A DNA stretch of 64,000 nt from Panulirus ornatus (GCF_036320965.1 NC_092265.1:2778501-2842500), one strand, 5' to 3'. Counted from the stretch's first letter, positions 34,318-57,112 are shown. The notes: generated by a model from the sequence alone, not told the origin. Numbers and translations: made by a program.

Positions 34318-35237
34318 TACCAGTCCCAACCAAGCCTTCACCATTCTAATGAACTAGCTGCACCACACCTCCACAACACACACTTCACCATATCTACTAA
34401 CTTCATCCCATTCGTCTCATCCACTAGCATCCTCCCCACTGCAACTCGCCCTCCACTGCAGCAACCAGTACCACCTCCTCCTCCTACTCACGTCCACGGC
34501 CTCCACCACCGCTATCACTAAACACATTCATCCGACGGATATCAATGGCTTCTTTGCTACAGTTCTTTATAAGCCTTGCCCTTCCTCCTTCATACCCTCC
34601 GCAAGCACACAAGTATCCTCCTCCAACACCGCCGCCACCACCGCTGCAGCTGTACCTAGTCCCACAACTTCGAGGTCCTCGGCCCAAAATGTTGTATCAA
34701 TCGTCGCTGTGTTAGATAATTTACCAGCAGGACAGGCCAGCGTCCGCCCACCACTGTAAGCGAATCAGTACATGCAGTACTTCAGCCCACAGTACCAACA
34801 CATACATCTTGAAGGCGTGGGTTCCTCTCCTCGCAACATATTACCCGATCTTCCTTACTCTCCCCGCGAGATACCAATCGATTAGCGAGGGTCGAAAAAA
34901 AAAGAGGGCAAAAACCTATCGTCTTGCTTCTTGAGTCGCCTGTACACACAAAAAAGAAGGAGCTGGTTATAATCATCTCCGCTGACAAGGCAGTTTGAAA
35001 CTTGTGGAGTACTTGCACTGGGGTTCCATTGCCATGGCCAAGCAGAGGGTTGTAGCGGGTTGTGGCGGCGTATCAGAAGTGGCCGTAAAGGTTATTATTG
35101 AAAAGATAATGAGGGATGGATGTTTAGCGGCGTACTGTACTGTGGACTGGGAGTCTGGCGGTTATGAGTTATAGGTAAGGAAGGTACCATGACGCCGCCT
35201 CATCTGGGACAAGGAAAACGAAACGTTAGACGCAAAC
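34318..35237. other. Unique sequence, no gene recognised
   Basis: CACC/CTCC-rich as far as 34680. Nothing recognised afterwards. Confidence 0.25.
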
Positions 35238-35316
35238 ATCATACAGTTAGAAGGGATTAAACATCATAGAGTTAGGAGAAGGAACTAAACATCACACAGT
35301 TAGAAGAAGGGATTAA
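35238..35316. repeat. Short tandem, ~26-29 bp unit, 3 copies
   Basis: AAACATCAYAGAGTTAG.AGAAGG-type units start near 35236, 35258 and 35286 with small length differences. Confidence 0.7.
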
Positions 35317-35799
35317 TAAAGATATAAAAGGTGAAGGTGAAAGACATCGGGGAATAGCAGATGGGAGAAGAGAAGTCATGAAGTGATCATTTCCACGAAA
35401 AACGGGAATGAGGGAACATGTGATAAAGTTAACAGAGGCTCTGTGGCAGGTGTGGGTAGGATGTAGATGTGGAGCGAGCGACTGAGCAAACGATAATGAA
35501 TTAAAGCACAAGAGAAAGTCTGTGAATGGAATACACGAATGCGGGACAAGAGAAGACGTGAATTACATTCGACAGAATCTTCAGCAAGTGAACATAAAGT
35601 AATGAGGCCGCTGTAGGAGAAAGAAAACGACGTGCGGATGCAGACATTATCGCCAAACTCGCATGAGGCGAGAGGAATGGCGCCAGGAAAATGCCAGATT
35701 TATACCACTCTTCGGTCTGGTGTGTGGAGCATTTTCTTACTCCAGTTCTGAGCAGATGATGGGTCTTTCCTGCAGGTGGTGGTATCTGGCGATGGGGTC
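35317..35799. other. Purine-rich unique sequence, no gene seen
   Basis: Nothing recognised. Confidence 0.3.
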
Positions 35800-36990
35800 A
35801 CAGTGGGTGAGAGGTCAGGTCAGAAGAGGAAGTAGAGCAGGTGATGGGCAGGCCAATTGAGAGGAGGGAGCCAATTAAGTGGGTAGAACAGGTAATAAGT
35901 GCAGAACAGGTGAGGAGAATAGGTAAGCTATAACTGACAAGCCAGGTGAAAGGGAGAGGCCAGGTGAAGCGAGAAGCCAACCAAAGAGGCAAGCCAGGTG
36001 AGACGAGCAATCCAGATGAAGATTCATGCCAGGTGAGGGGAGCGTGCCTGGTGCAGGAGGAAGCCAAGTGGCTGCACAGAACAGGCGAGGGGAGGAAGCC
36101 AAATGAAGTCAAGCCAGGTGAGGGTGCAGGCCAAGCGAGGAGATTAACCCAGATGGGGAGACAAGCCAAGTGAGGCGAGCAATCCAGATTTAGAGGCAAG
36201 CAAAGTGATGGGGGGGGAAGGGCATGTCAAATAAGGAGACAGAATAAGTGAAGGGGATGATCTAGCAAGGTGCAAGTTAGGTGAAGGTATAGTAAAGGTG
36301 AGGGATGGTGGGAAGAAAGGGTGGATAGATAGGCCTGATGAGGGGAATGCTGGGTGAAGGGTTACATGCCAGACGAGGGATGCTGTCTAGGTGAAAGGAC
36401 AGACGCCTATACGAGCAGCCCAGGTGATGGAAGGGCAGGTAAGGCATTAGCTAGGTGAAGGGAGAAGCCAGGTTATGGAGTAGACAAGGGGAGGTCAACG
36501 AAAAAGATAAGGGAATAGGTCATGTGAGGGGAGGAGGATAGGAGAAGGGACAAGACACGTGGGGGTGAAGGTTAAGAGAGGAGACAGGCCATGTGAGGGG
36601 TGGAGGACAGAAGGAACAGGCCAGTTGAGTGAAGCAGGATAGGTGCAAGGGCAGTCCAGACGAGGGAAGCTGGTAGTTAACGGGGCAGGCGAGGTGATTA
36701 GGCAGACAGAATGGTTGACAGAAACAATGAGAGAGGACAGACGAAGCATGAGGGCGGGGAAAGTAAGGAAGCAGGCCATGATCAGATGAGGGAAGTAGGA
36801 CAAATGAGGAGCAGGCTATTTGAACGGGTAGGCCAGGTGAGGGGACAGGACAGGTGAGGATCGGAGCAAGTAAAGGCCAGGTGAGGGGGTACACGCCGAG
36901 AGAGAGGTTGCAGGCCAGGTGAGGGGTGCAAGCCATGAGATAGGTGGTGCAGGCCAGGTGAGGGAGGGGCGGAGGGTACAGCTAGATAAC
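35800..36990. repeat. Large degenerate GCCAGGTGAGGGGA minisatellite, ~1.2 kb
   Basis: GCCAGGTGA(A/G)GGGAG and drifted forms (GCCAAGTGAGGCGAGC, GCAGGTGAGGAG, GGACAGGTGAGG) recur dozens of times at about 17-30 bp spacing. The minus-strand open frames (35798-36199, 36520-36936) are Leu/Pro/Ser-rich by-products. The core GCCAGGTG also dominates the 60.0-60.8 kb array. Confidence 0.8.
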
Positions 36991-37853
36991 ACTAGAGCGA
37001 AACTTGAACACGATCGATCACGTGACAATAGGAACAATTACGCCCGAGGCGAGAAACCACAAGAGGGCGGTGGGGAAGGAGGAAGCGGGGTTATGCGAGG
37101 GGATGATGTAAGAGGGGGACGATGAAGGGGGTGGATTTGAATGAGGGGAGGTATTGTAATGGGGGTAGGGTGAGGAGGAGGGGAGAGTAAAGGGGTGAGG
37201 GAGGCAAGGGATGATGTAAATGAGACCAGCAATGCTGTACGGCTGCAGACACTCGTCAGGTGACAGAGTGCCTGCGACAGCTCTAACTGTGGGGCGTTCC
37301 TCCCGACACCTGGGTCTTGTTCGTACCCACCGCCACGCCGTCGCCCGGCACCTTCCTCACCTGAGTGAGGAGTGAGGACGGGACCTGGGGGAGGGGCCCC
37401 CACTTCTTCCTGGGATCATATCCCACGTGGTAGAATTTTGTCCACTCGTATCCAGTGGTGTGGGCTTACGACATAACAAAGGTATTCAGTGATGTGAGTT
37501 TGGGAAATTATCTCTAGGTTTCCAAAGATCGTTCGATACCCTCGAAATAGAGACAATGGGTTCACGGTAAAGTGATAGATCTTCAGGTGAAATTTCACTG
37601 ATTGGATGAAGTTTGAGTACCATAATCCGCTCTGTTGGGTGACAGGTATTTTATCTTTTACTTGTGTAACTTCATTGAAATTGACGAGTTGCAGGTCTCG
37701 TCACCTCCCTGGGAACAATTTTATTTGTAGAGAACGTATCATCTGCAATGAACAGGAGGCACAACAGATGCTCCAGATGCGTCAGTCGACTGTGTGGTGA
37801 CCGACGCCACTGAAGCCGTCGCTACGCACACCTCCCCCAGCCGCTGCATGTTG

Positions 37854-37855
<2 letters not shown>
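36991..37855. other. G-rich then unique sequence, no gene recognised
   Basis: 37050-37210 is GGGGA-rich. A 121-codon minus frame (37038-37403) is Pro-rich for that reason. Confidence 0.25.

Positions 37856-37911
<56 letters not shown>
37856..37911. repeat. (CA)n microsatellite, ~56 bp
   Basis: Perfect CA array. Confidence 0.97.
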
Positions 37912-37913
<2 letters not shown>

Positions 37914-37992
37914 CCTTCCTCGTAAATCCGTCTTATCGGTTGTATAAGACGTAATATTATATGATTCCAACTTGAATCGCAACTTTATGAGC

Positions 37993-38277
37993 TTATTTAT
38001 AAAAAAGAAGTAAAACAACGTGGCTTGCGAGCAGATTGTAATCTTTAGTGAGTTCACTTGTGTAAAAAGCGCCAAATTTTGCATAGCATGAGAGTTGATT
38101 ATATCTTGATGGACTGAGATGAACAACTTTAACCTGCAGAACATAATGTAGCCCCTGTAGGAGACGCTCTCCAAGCTTATTCCTCTCGTGTGGGGGTGTA
38201 CGGCTGGAGGCAGGTCCGCTTTTACGATCCGAAAGTCGAAGCGTTTTTGATGCGGTGAGTCTTATTTCGTAAGCCAT
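37993..38277 (-). other. Unrecognised 94-codon open frame
   Basis: The minus frame starts MAYEIRLTASKTLRLSD and has a mixed, protein-like composition without repeats. No domain is recognised. GCG/GTGAGT on the plus strand at 38253 shows the opposite strand also has splice-like signals. Weak. Confidence 0.12.
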
Positions 38278-38679
38278 GGCCGATACTGCAGCATAACAAA
38301 ACCTTAAGAACGCACTGTGGTGATCTTCCAGATATCTGTCAGTTATGAGGGATGAGATGTGTGGTGAGTACGGCGATGCCTGTGTGATTGTTGTCTACGA
38401 TGTGTGAGTGAGAGACGACAAGGGGGTGTACTGGGAGACCCGTTCGTGTGTTGGGTTGATTGGTATGACCAGGCGATAGCTGACCCCTGTGTCCAATAAC
38501 AGGAGTCTGAGGTCACCTAGTTCCTGCTGGAGCTGAAAGAAAAGAATGAATAAAATGGTCATCTAAGACGGTGCAGTTCTAACACTTTTATCTGAACTTA
38601 AGATGTATCTTTTTTGCACTGACTCTCAGTGGAGTATAGGTTTCACTGTTTGTCTCTGAGACCCATATTTTGCTCGTAT
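38278..38679. other. Unique sequence, no gene seen
   Basis: Nothing recognised. Confidence 0.3.
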
Positions 38680-38950
38680 CATTTCTTGGCAATATCATTT
38701 CTTACCAGTATCAGTTCTTGCTGATATTAATCCCCTGTAATCTGGGTTTTTCTTAATGTTCCTATCTACTAACTTCACCTCGTATCAACATTATTTCCTG
38801 GCTGGTTGAGTCAGTTCTTGCTGATACTGAAGTACTTAACATTCAAAGTTCTTGCTGGTACTTACTTTTTGCTGATATAACTTCTCGGTAACATAAGCTG
38901 TTAATTTCTCCTTTCTTGGTAATCTCACTTCTAGCTGTAATCAACTCCAC
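38680..38950. repeat. Degenerate TTCTTGCTGATAT repeat
   Basis: TTCTTGGCAATATCA, TTCTTACCAGTATCA, TTCTTGCTGATATTA, TTCTTGCTGATACTG, TTCTTGCTGGTACTT and TTTTTGCTGATATAA recur at irregular spacing: an old, partly dispersed tandem. Confidence 0.65.
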
Positions 38951-40029
<1,079 letters not shown>

Positions 40030-40870
40030 AGCGTTGTTATCTGAGAAATCTGCTTGATTTTTTTTCATGATATGATTAACATGTATGATGAAATTAAAGC
40101 AAGTCACGACATTTATTTGGATTTTCAGAAAGCGTTCGGTTAAGTCCCGCATCAAAAGTTACCAACAAACATTTTCGCCCGGTATACATGGCATTGCACT
40201 CCGGTGATTAGAAAATTGGTTGTCTGGCCATCATCAATTAGAAGTCAAGCTTCAGCACGTTAGGCGTAACAAGTGGCGTGCCACAAGGATCTGTTTTTGG
40301 ACCGGCTTTCTTTCTCTTACATGCTAACGACGCCTGATAATGGACTGTGTTGTAAGATTACCGAAATTTGCAGACCACACTAAGCTGGGACTTAACATGC
40401 AACAGACTTTGAATGTCTACAGCTCAGGATGAGGAAAACAAATTGATGGACTAGACTCGAGAGGGGAAAATGAACTTTGATATCAGATGAAGAGTTTCGC
40501 TCATCGATGATAGAAATGAGAAGACAAGGTACAAAATGAGTTCTGTTGAGGTACAAAGGGTAAATGCGGAGAAAGACTTAGGTTCAGCGATCCTTGATGA
40601 CTTAAAGTCGAGTAAGCAGTGAACAGTGAAAAAAGGCAAACAAACTTCTGGGATTCGTAGATAACAGAGCCTTTGATAATCTTGATCTAAGCAGCTTTTT
40701 AGGGATAGAAATGGCTGCTTTACACCAGTAATAATGGACACAAACTGGCGGTCAATTATTCTACTTCGAATGGGACGAAGTACCTTTTTTTTCCCCCCCA
40801 CCCGGAGTGTTGAAGAAAATGGGACGATTTTACCGTCAGTCAGAGTAGTTGGAAGCAGCACCATAGACTG
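40030..40870 (+). pseudogene. CR1/Jockey-like LINE RT fragment
   Basis: Blocks in order: DIYLDFQKAFG near 40108-40140 (LDFQKAFD), VPHQKLP right after it, GVTSGVPQGSVFGPAFF near 40262-40312 (TSGVPQGS.LGP), and YKMSSVEVQRVNAEKDLG near 40530-40583 (the YKMNGVELE.V..EKDLGV block), followed by DDLKSSKQ. The YADD core itself is not visible intact. Frameshifts and stops interrupt every part. The opposite 137-codon frame (40451-40864) is a shadow. Confidence 0.75.
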
Positions 40871-41088
40871 GTGATCGGATGCAACGGAAACATCTCTTTT
40901 AAGGAGGCGGTGTGATAGGAGACTTTAGTCCCATACAGTGAATCAACTTAGAATATAAAGAGTGAAAGTAAGAGGCACTTTTATAAGTGTATAAGTCCTT
41001 GATTCACTTTAGAATTTTGGGATGTGTTAGGAGGACGTATACAACTGATCTAACCTTATCAAATTGGATATGGAATAATGATGACATT
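40871..41088. other. Probable LINE 3' remnant
   Basis: No motif beyond the proximity to the RT fragment. Confidence 0.25.
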
Positions 41089-41113
41089 ATTATTAGTAGT
41101 AGTATTATTAGTG

Positions 41114-41158
<45 letters not shown>

Positions 41159-41160
41159 TA
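41089..41160. repeat. (AGT)n trinucleotide array
   Basis: Imperfect ATT/AGT, then a perfect TAG run. Confidence 0.95.
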
Positions 41161-41205
41161 GTAGTAATAGCAGTAGTAGTATATATTTATTGTTCATTTA
41201 TTATC

Positions 41206-41228
41206 ATCATTGATTATTATTATTATTA

Positions 41229-41260
<32 letters not shown>

Positions 41261-41270
41261 GTTATTGTTA
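41206..41270. repeat. (ATT)n trinucleotide array
   Basis: ATT/ATC repeats with a perfect ATT core. A second trinucleotide array within 50 bp of the AGT array. Confidence 0.95.
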
Positions 41271-41738
41271 TATCGTATGAACTGTGATAAGAGGATCATC
41301 GAGATAAGAGGGGTCATCCCAGATGTGTTAATGAGAGTGACCAACTGGGTGGCTGTCTGCAATCAGGACCGGTCCGGAAGGTGTTCATCCTTCATAACAG
41401 GATATGACGGTCGTAATGTACTGTAATTGCAACGTCTGGTTGCCCTGTCCTTGGTCCTGTGGTGTCCGGCTGATGTATTGTAGCGCAGCTGCCGCTGGGC
41501 TGGTCGTATTTATTAGTTTATATATTGCTAGTTAATGAATTGTTAGTACTCTGCGGCAGCTGTGTAGGGCACAGGGACGGTAGGGGTCACCATTGCCAGC
41601 AATTAACGCCGGGAGGTTATCACAATGTGAGGATCTGCTTCTGCTCTGGGGCGTGTGAAGCCTGTAATCACGTACCAACGTTTGAGAAACAGATATGCGT
41701 TTGAACAGGCGGAAGAAAATATGCTCACGTACATGCAT

Positions 41739-41741
<3 letters not shown>
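41271..41741. other. Unique sequence, no gene seen
   Basis: Nothing recognised. Confidence 0.3.

Positions 41742-41813
<72 letters not shown>
41742..41813. repeat. (TA)n microsatellite, ~72 bp
   Basis: Perfect TA array. Confidence 0.97.

Positions 41814-46157
<4,344 letters not shown>

Positions 46158-46195
<38 letters not shown>
46158..46195. repeat. (GT)n microsatellite, ~38 bp
   Basis: Perfect GT array. Confidence 0.96.
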
Positions 46196-46202
<7 letters not shown>

Positions 46203-46558
46203 TCACATAAAGGACATGATCACTTTTTTGGAAGGTTTGACAGTAGTGAATTATAGCAAATTTGATAGAAAAGAAATAACCTGTTTTGCTTTTAGAGCCA
46301 CCCGTACCTATGCAGCCAGGCCCCTGGGTTGTAGCGCCGCTAGCTTATGCCCTGTGTGATGGAGGTTGGGTCACAAGCGCCAGCCTGGGTCACGCCCTCT
46401 GGTGCTGGACATAACAAGTATAGAAACAAAGAAATACATGATGGACACTTATTTCATGTGGTATTTTCATCTCTTTTTATCTCTTTGCTTACAAATACAT
46501 TTTGAATTCATTCTCAGGTGTTCTATTATTTACAATGATTTAAATTCTGATTGACATA
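46196..46558. other. Unique sequence, no gene seen
   Basis: Two short plus frames (65 and 62 codons), not recognised. Confidence 0.25.

Positions 46559-46642
<84 letters not shown>
46559..46642. repeat. (TA)n microsatellite, ~83 bp
   Basis: Perfect TA array. Confidence 0.97.
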
Positions 46643-46645
<3 letters not shown>

Positions 46646-47705
46646 GTGTTCGTTGACATGTTCTCCGTTCTTGTTATAATACATTCTCCGAATTTCTTTG
46701 TTTTGGACCTTCGTTGTTCACAGAAGCATTACCGTAAGACAACCAACACTATAATCCTCACGATCGAACACGGAGCGAAACAGTGAGACACACTGAATCA
46801 TCCGTGTATAAATCTCTCAGGTCTCCGTTTTACAACCAGAGAGGAGGAGGTATATCCCAGGGATATGTAAGCTTCCTCCTGGTAACAGTTACCTGCCACT
46901 CATAGCGCCCTCCCACCCCTGGGGGGTTGGCGTCCCTGGTGGAACGGTCCTGGCCACTGTGCCATTAGCTCAGTGCCGGGGCGAAATTATGAGCTGAGCA
47001 CACGAAGCAGCGAGGGGTCATTTGCAAAGCGTGAAGGACAGCATTACGATTGTAGTTCCCACGCACTTCAGAACGCTTCGTGCAGTGTATTCCACGGTAA
47101 ACTTACAATGATGAGGTGGTAATCAAAACACCAGAGACATAAGTTTTGTAAAGATTTTATGGAGTAAGTGAGGCATTATGTCCGGTATGAAGAAGTAGGA
47201 GTGTGACAGATTTGATGTGTGATCACCCGTTGGGTATGACACAGTTTCTCAACACCAACACTGTTTTCAAAAGAACTTTGACGACGTGGAACCCAAATAC
47301 GATGTGTTTCTCGTTCCTCTGAACACATTTCTTCCCTAAAGATATCGAGAGAGATGAGACATGTTTTTCTAGGAAGGAAATGTTAAGAAAAATAAGAAAT
47401 GATATATCTTGAGGAGAGAAGGAATCAGAAACGTCATATGTTGCTCCATCAGAAAGACGTCTGTTAGATGGAATCAGTAAACCTGTTGACCTGGACGAGT
47501 ATATACGGGACACTCCAGTAGTATGATAAGCTCCTCAAGCACAGTGTGTCCAGCTGGGAGCTGCTTCCCCAACGTGGAGTGTGTGTCCGTCACCAGCTGA
47601 CCACAGTTAATTCCTATTATCTGTGTCTTTGGTCCACACGTACCTGGACAACAAGTTGCTTGTTAACATCGACCTATCTCCCTACCTGCCCGCCCCCTAT
47701 CACTT
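46643..47705. other. Unique sequence, no gene seen
   Basis: ATATCCCAGGGATAT at 46852-46866 is a short perfect palindrome. A 96-codon minus frame (47223-47513) is not recognised. Confidence 0.3.
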
Positions 47706-47817
<112 letters not shown>

Positions 47818-47934
47818 GTCCTAATGTAGCTTTTCCAGATCTCTCGAAAAATGATGCTCCTCCGCTCACATCCAGGGGCCAAGAGGACTTGTACCCTTGG
47901 TTCGGTTGTCTGGTAACATCTACATAACCGTTTG

Positions 47935-48122
47935 GCGGTGTCCGGCACTGTCTGTGGTATACTGACAGTGTCCGACACTGTCTGTGGAATACTGACGGTG
48001 TCCCACACCCTCTGTGGTATACTGACGGTGTCTGGCACCGTCTGTGGTATACTGACAGTGTCCGGCACCGTCTGTGGTATACTGACAGTGTCCGGCACCG
48101 TCTGTGGTATACTGATAGTGTC
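47935..48122. repeat. 30-bp minisatellite, ~6 copies
   Basis: GTGTCCGGCACCGTCTGTGG plus TATACTGACA, with few changes. The 30-bp period keeps frames open: the plus strand reads a 10-residue repeat VSGTVCGILT and the minus strand a Thr/Val/Pro-rich one. There is no start or splice context, so I call it non-coding. Confidence 0.94.
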
Positions 48123-48226
48123 GTGGCTGGGTAGCAGCAGGAAGTGATTACTAAACCATGTAAGACTAGTCACGGCCTCCGCCACCTGTATATTGCTGGC
48201 TCCGGGAACATTTCCATTTGTGATTT

Positions 48227-49119
<893 letters not shown>

Positions 49120-49175
<56 letters not shown>

Positions 49176-49180
49176 ACACA
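49120..49180. repeat. (CA)n microsatellite, ~61 bp
   Basis: A CA array with one TA interruption near 49171. Confidence 0.97.
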
Positions 49181-49786
49181 GAGCCTGGGGGCGGGCGTGC
49201 TGGGCGTCACATCAGAACCCTGCTGCCGTAGGATCAGCCCCGCCGTCAATGCCAATTAACATACACACGCACAACTAAACAAAACCTTCCCTTCTGTGAA
49301 TATCAAGTGGCCGTTGGGATCAACCGGCTCGAAGTGACGGTTAAATGCCGGTAGGATAAACCCAGGGGTGAGGGGTTTGGAGGTGGGGAGATGGTACAAG
49401 GTGAGGTTAGGGTGGTGAGGATTTCCGTAAGGACTAGACTAGGTGGGGTGGGTTTAGAAGGCAAGAGGTATAGATGCCAGACCCGATGCTTCATGACGAG
49501 GTTATCTGATGGTGGAGAGAAGTGGTGTTCATCGAGGCCATGACTGTAGCAGAGACGAGATGATGGGTCAGATAAGCACGTCATGTTATTTGTGAGAATG
49601 ATATCTGTCGTATTACTCCCTCTTGTCGGTCTGTGGTTTACCTGCTGAAGGCTGAATGAATGAATTCATTCGTCTTTGGAAAGGATCTCTCTCATCTGCT
49701 GATCCATTATTTTTTTCCCCTCCTTTGTGATTGTATCCACGTCCGTATTTTACTCCTCTCTCCAGCCATTTAATGAAATGGAAGTC

Positions 49787-49790
<4 letters not shown>
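49181..49790. other. Unique sequence, no gene seen
   Basis: Nothing recognised. Confidence 0.3.

Positions 49791-49849
<59 letters not shown>
49791..49849. repeat. (GA)n microsatellite, ~59 bp
   Basis: Perfect GA array. Confidence 0.97.
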
Positions 49850-49851
<2 letters not shown>

Positions 49852-50082
49852 ACAAATATGACTAAGTGAGAGTTCGAGTGAGCCACAGTTAAAGCACATC
49901 ATGCAGTGATGTTCAGGGTGATTCAAAATGGTATCATGATATAAAGTCAGAGTCGACTGAGATACAGCAAAGCCACAACCACGTGGATCACAGCTGACGC
50001 CAGTGTGTCAGACAGTGAAGCAACCAGATTATCAGTGCACTTATGTATAGCGTACTTCTCACAAACTACGAGACTGTTAGAA

Positions 50083-50218
50083 TATATAGCTACCACATTA
50101 CCACACTACCAGAGTACATAGCTATGACACCACTAGACTGCCAAAGTATTTGTCTGTCTCACTACCAGACTAGCAAAGTATATAGCTATCACACTACCAG
50201 ACTCTCAAAGTATATGGC
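50083..50218 (+). repeat. 32-bp minisatellite, ~4 copies
   Basis: TATAGCTA.CACACTACCAGA-type units step exactly 32 bp (50087, 50119, 50151, 50183, 50215). Confidence 0.88.
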
Positions 50219-50259
50219 ACAGAATGCCAGGTCAGGAGATGGAAGCCTCACAGTCCTAC

Positions 50260-50445
50260 AAGAAGTAGCAGCAGCAGCAGCTCCAAAGACAGTAGCAGTA
50301 GCACGAGCAACAGTAGCAATCACAGCTACACAAGCAGTAGCAGTAACACGGGTGGGGGGAGGGGGGAACAACAACAAGCACAGCCCTACAAGCAGTAGTT
50401 AACAACAGCAGAAGCAGGAGCAGCAGCAGCCGGAACTCTACCAGC
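50260..50445. repeat. Imperfect AGC/AGT trinucleotide region
   Basis: GTAGCAGCAGCAGCAG, ACAGTAGCAGTAGCA, GCAGTAGCAGTAACA and GCAGGAGCAGCAGCAGC occur with short interruptions. Confidence 0.75.
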
Positions 50446-50526
50446 CTCAGCCACTTGTGAGTCTCTTCCTTTGCCTGAGCTGATGGATGGATCTCACGAG
50501 TGGAATATATAGCAGGAACCCCGGCG

Positions 50527-50804
50527 GGTATAGCCAGGCATCACCAACACTCACACTGGGGACTGCTCATGGTATAGCCAGGCATCAGCAACACTCACAC
50601 TGGGGACTGCTCATGGGATAGCCAGGCATCACCAACACTCACACTGGGGACTGCTCATGGGATAGCCAGGCATCACCAACACTCACACTGGGGACTGCTC
50701 ATGGTATAGCCAGGCATCACCAACACTCACACTGGGGACTGCTCATGGGATAGCTAGGCATCACCAACACTCACACTGGGGACTGCTCATGGTATAGCCA
50801 GGCA
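50527..50804 (+). repeat. 44-bp minisatellite, 6.3 copies
   Basis: Units run GGTATAGCCAGGCATCACCA ... GGGGACTGCTCAT and start at 44-bp steps from 50527 to 50791. Copies differ at only a few sites (GGTATAG or GGGATAG, one GCAACAC, one GCTAGG), so the array is young. Confidence 0.96.
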
Positions 50805-55509
<4,705 letters not shown>

Positions 55510-55627
55510 ATCTGATCCACCTCATATAATTAGGAACGGGGTAGTGGTGATAGATAGGTAGGTAGATAAACCGATAGATACATTCTCTATAACCAGCATT
55601 ACGTCCTGGTTCCTGGGAGTGGTAGTC

Positions 55628-55644
55628 GGGGGGGGGGGGGGGGG
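55628..55644. repeat. Poly-G tract (17)
   Basis: Uninterrupted G run. Confidence 0.93.
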
Positions 55645-55755
55645 CTGCTGGGTCAGGTGTCAATACCACCAGTACAAATACTTGGTCCGATGTGTATTGG
55701 GTCCATTGACTAGTCGGTCCACCATGCACGTGGACGATTGTCTACATGATCCACC

Positions 55756-55759
<4 letters not shown>

Positions 55760-55838
<79 letters not shown>
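55760..55838. repeat. (CA)n microsatellite, ~78 bp
   Basis: Perfect CA array. Confidence 0.97.
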
Positions 55839-55839
<1 letters not shown>

Positions 55840-55852
55840 CGTCTATCCCAAG

Positions 55853-55890
55853 CTGTGTGTGTGTATGTGTGTGTGTGTGTGTGTGTGTGT
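55853..55890. repeat. (GT)n microsatellite, ~38 bp
   Basis: A GT array with one TA interruption. Only 14 bp separate it from the CA array, so the pair forms a long inverted repeat. Confidence 0.95.
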
Positions 55891-56042
55891 CCTTCACTCA
55901 ACATACATCCTCCATTTATCTGTCTATCACGTAACTGGGGTTCACCTGCATCCCCTCCGTCGGAAGTCGTTTACTACCCTTAATAACAACGGATTCGATA
56001 AAGAAATGATACAATGCACAATAGCATTACACCGTGAAGGGT

Positions 56043-56054
56043 GGGGGGGGGGGG
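56043..56054. repeat. Poly-G tract (12)
   Basis: Uninterrupted G run. Confidence 0.9.
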
Positions 56055-56474
56055 ATAGTTGAGAAAATAGAATGAGGGTTCCCCCATAGTGCCTCACTCA
56101 TAGAAGAACACAATGACCGGGAAGTAAACTGGGATCTAGATTAAATGACAGGCTGGTGAGATAACAGAGAGGTAAATGAGTGATTATCTTGCAGATAAAC
56201 ATTTAAATAACTTAGAGGCATTCAATGCCCTGTTATAAATTGTCTATGTAATAAAAAGATAAACACCAATTCCTCTTCCTGATATCTTTTAAGTGACCAA
56301 AAAAAAAAAAACACCACACCTACCATAAGATAACAGAATATAGCATTATTAACAGCTTAATATTGATCTCACGGAGGATAAGATATCAGCTAATATTCTA
56401 TATGATTAAGCAATGGTAAAAAGAGGGGTGGAGTGGGGTGGGGTTGTGTTGGATTGGAGGTAAGGAGAGGAATG
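56055..56474. other. Unique AT-rich sequence, no gene seen
   Basis: Contains an A12 tract near 56300 and nothing else recognisable. Confidence 0.3.
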
Positions 56475-56627
<153 letters not shown>

Positions 56628-56832
56628 GTTATAGATATCTAGTTCATCAGACGACCTATACCTGCATCCCTCATTACAGCGAGAATATCTGATCATCTCA
56701 TGGATAAGACAGATGAGTAATTGAGAGAAAAATACTTAACGGGGAAAAATGACGTAGAGTGCAGTTATTCACACACCTGTCATTCACCTCCTTCATTAAA
56801 ATGTAATAAAGGGAAACATGAAATTACCTCGT

Positions 56833-56851
56833 GGGGGGGGGGGGGGGGGGG
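56833..56851. repeat. Poly-G tract (~19)
   Basis: Uninterrupted G run. Confidence 0.93.
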
Positions 56852-57112
56852 CACGTAGTTAATTACGGCCGAGATAATATGTGTGTTGGAGGTCAGGATA
56901 AGATCTTGGTGAGGTAGAGTTCCGATCGGAGTGGGAGACCAAGTGAACCACACCCGTAGGGCGGCCGGCTCCTCAAATCTCAGCGTGATGTTATCGGAGT
57001 AAGTGATCGCTGGACAATCTTGTGAACATCTGACCATAATGTGGATATCATTAGATAAATAACCTGATAATTGCAGCCGTTTATTTTTATGAGAATTTAT
57101 GACCATCAGCAA

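Noticed and set aside
35798..36936. Leu/Pro/Ser-rich minus frames of 133 and 138 codons
   Set aside because: Antisense of the degenerate GCCAGGTG minisatellite; no domain and no start context.
40451..40864. 137-codon minus frame
   Set aside because: Lies antisense to recognisable LINE RT blocks (EKDLG and others), so it is a shadow.
46845..46900. Third copy of the CCCTGGGATAGGGG dispersed repeat
   Set aside because: Only a short palindrome (ATATCCCAGGGATAT) matches; the diagnostic GAGAAAG and GTGTC.TAG blocks are missing.
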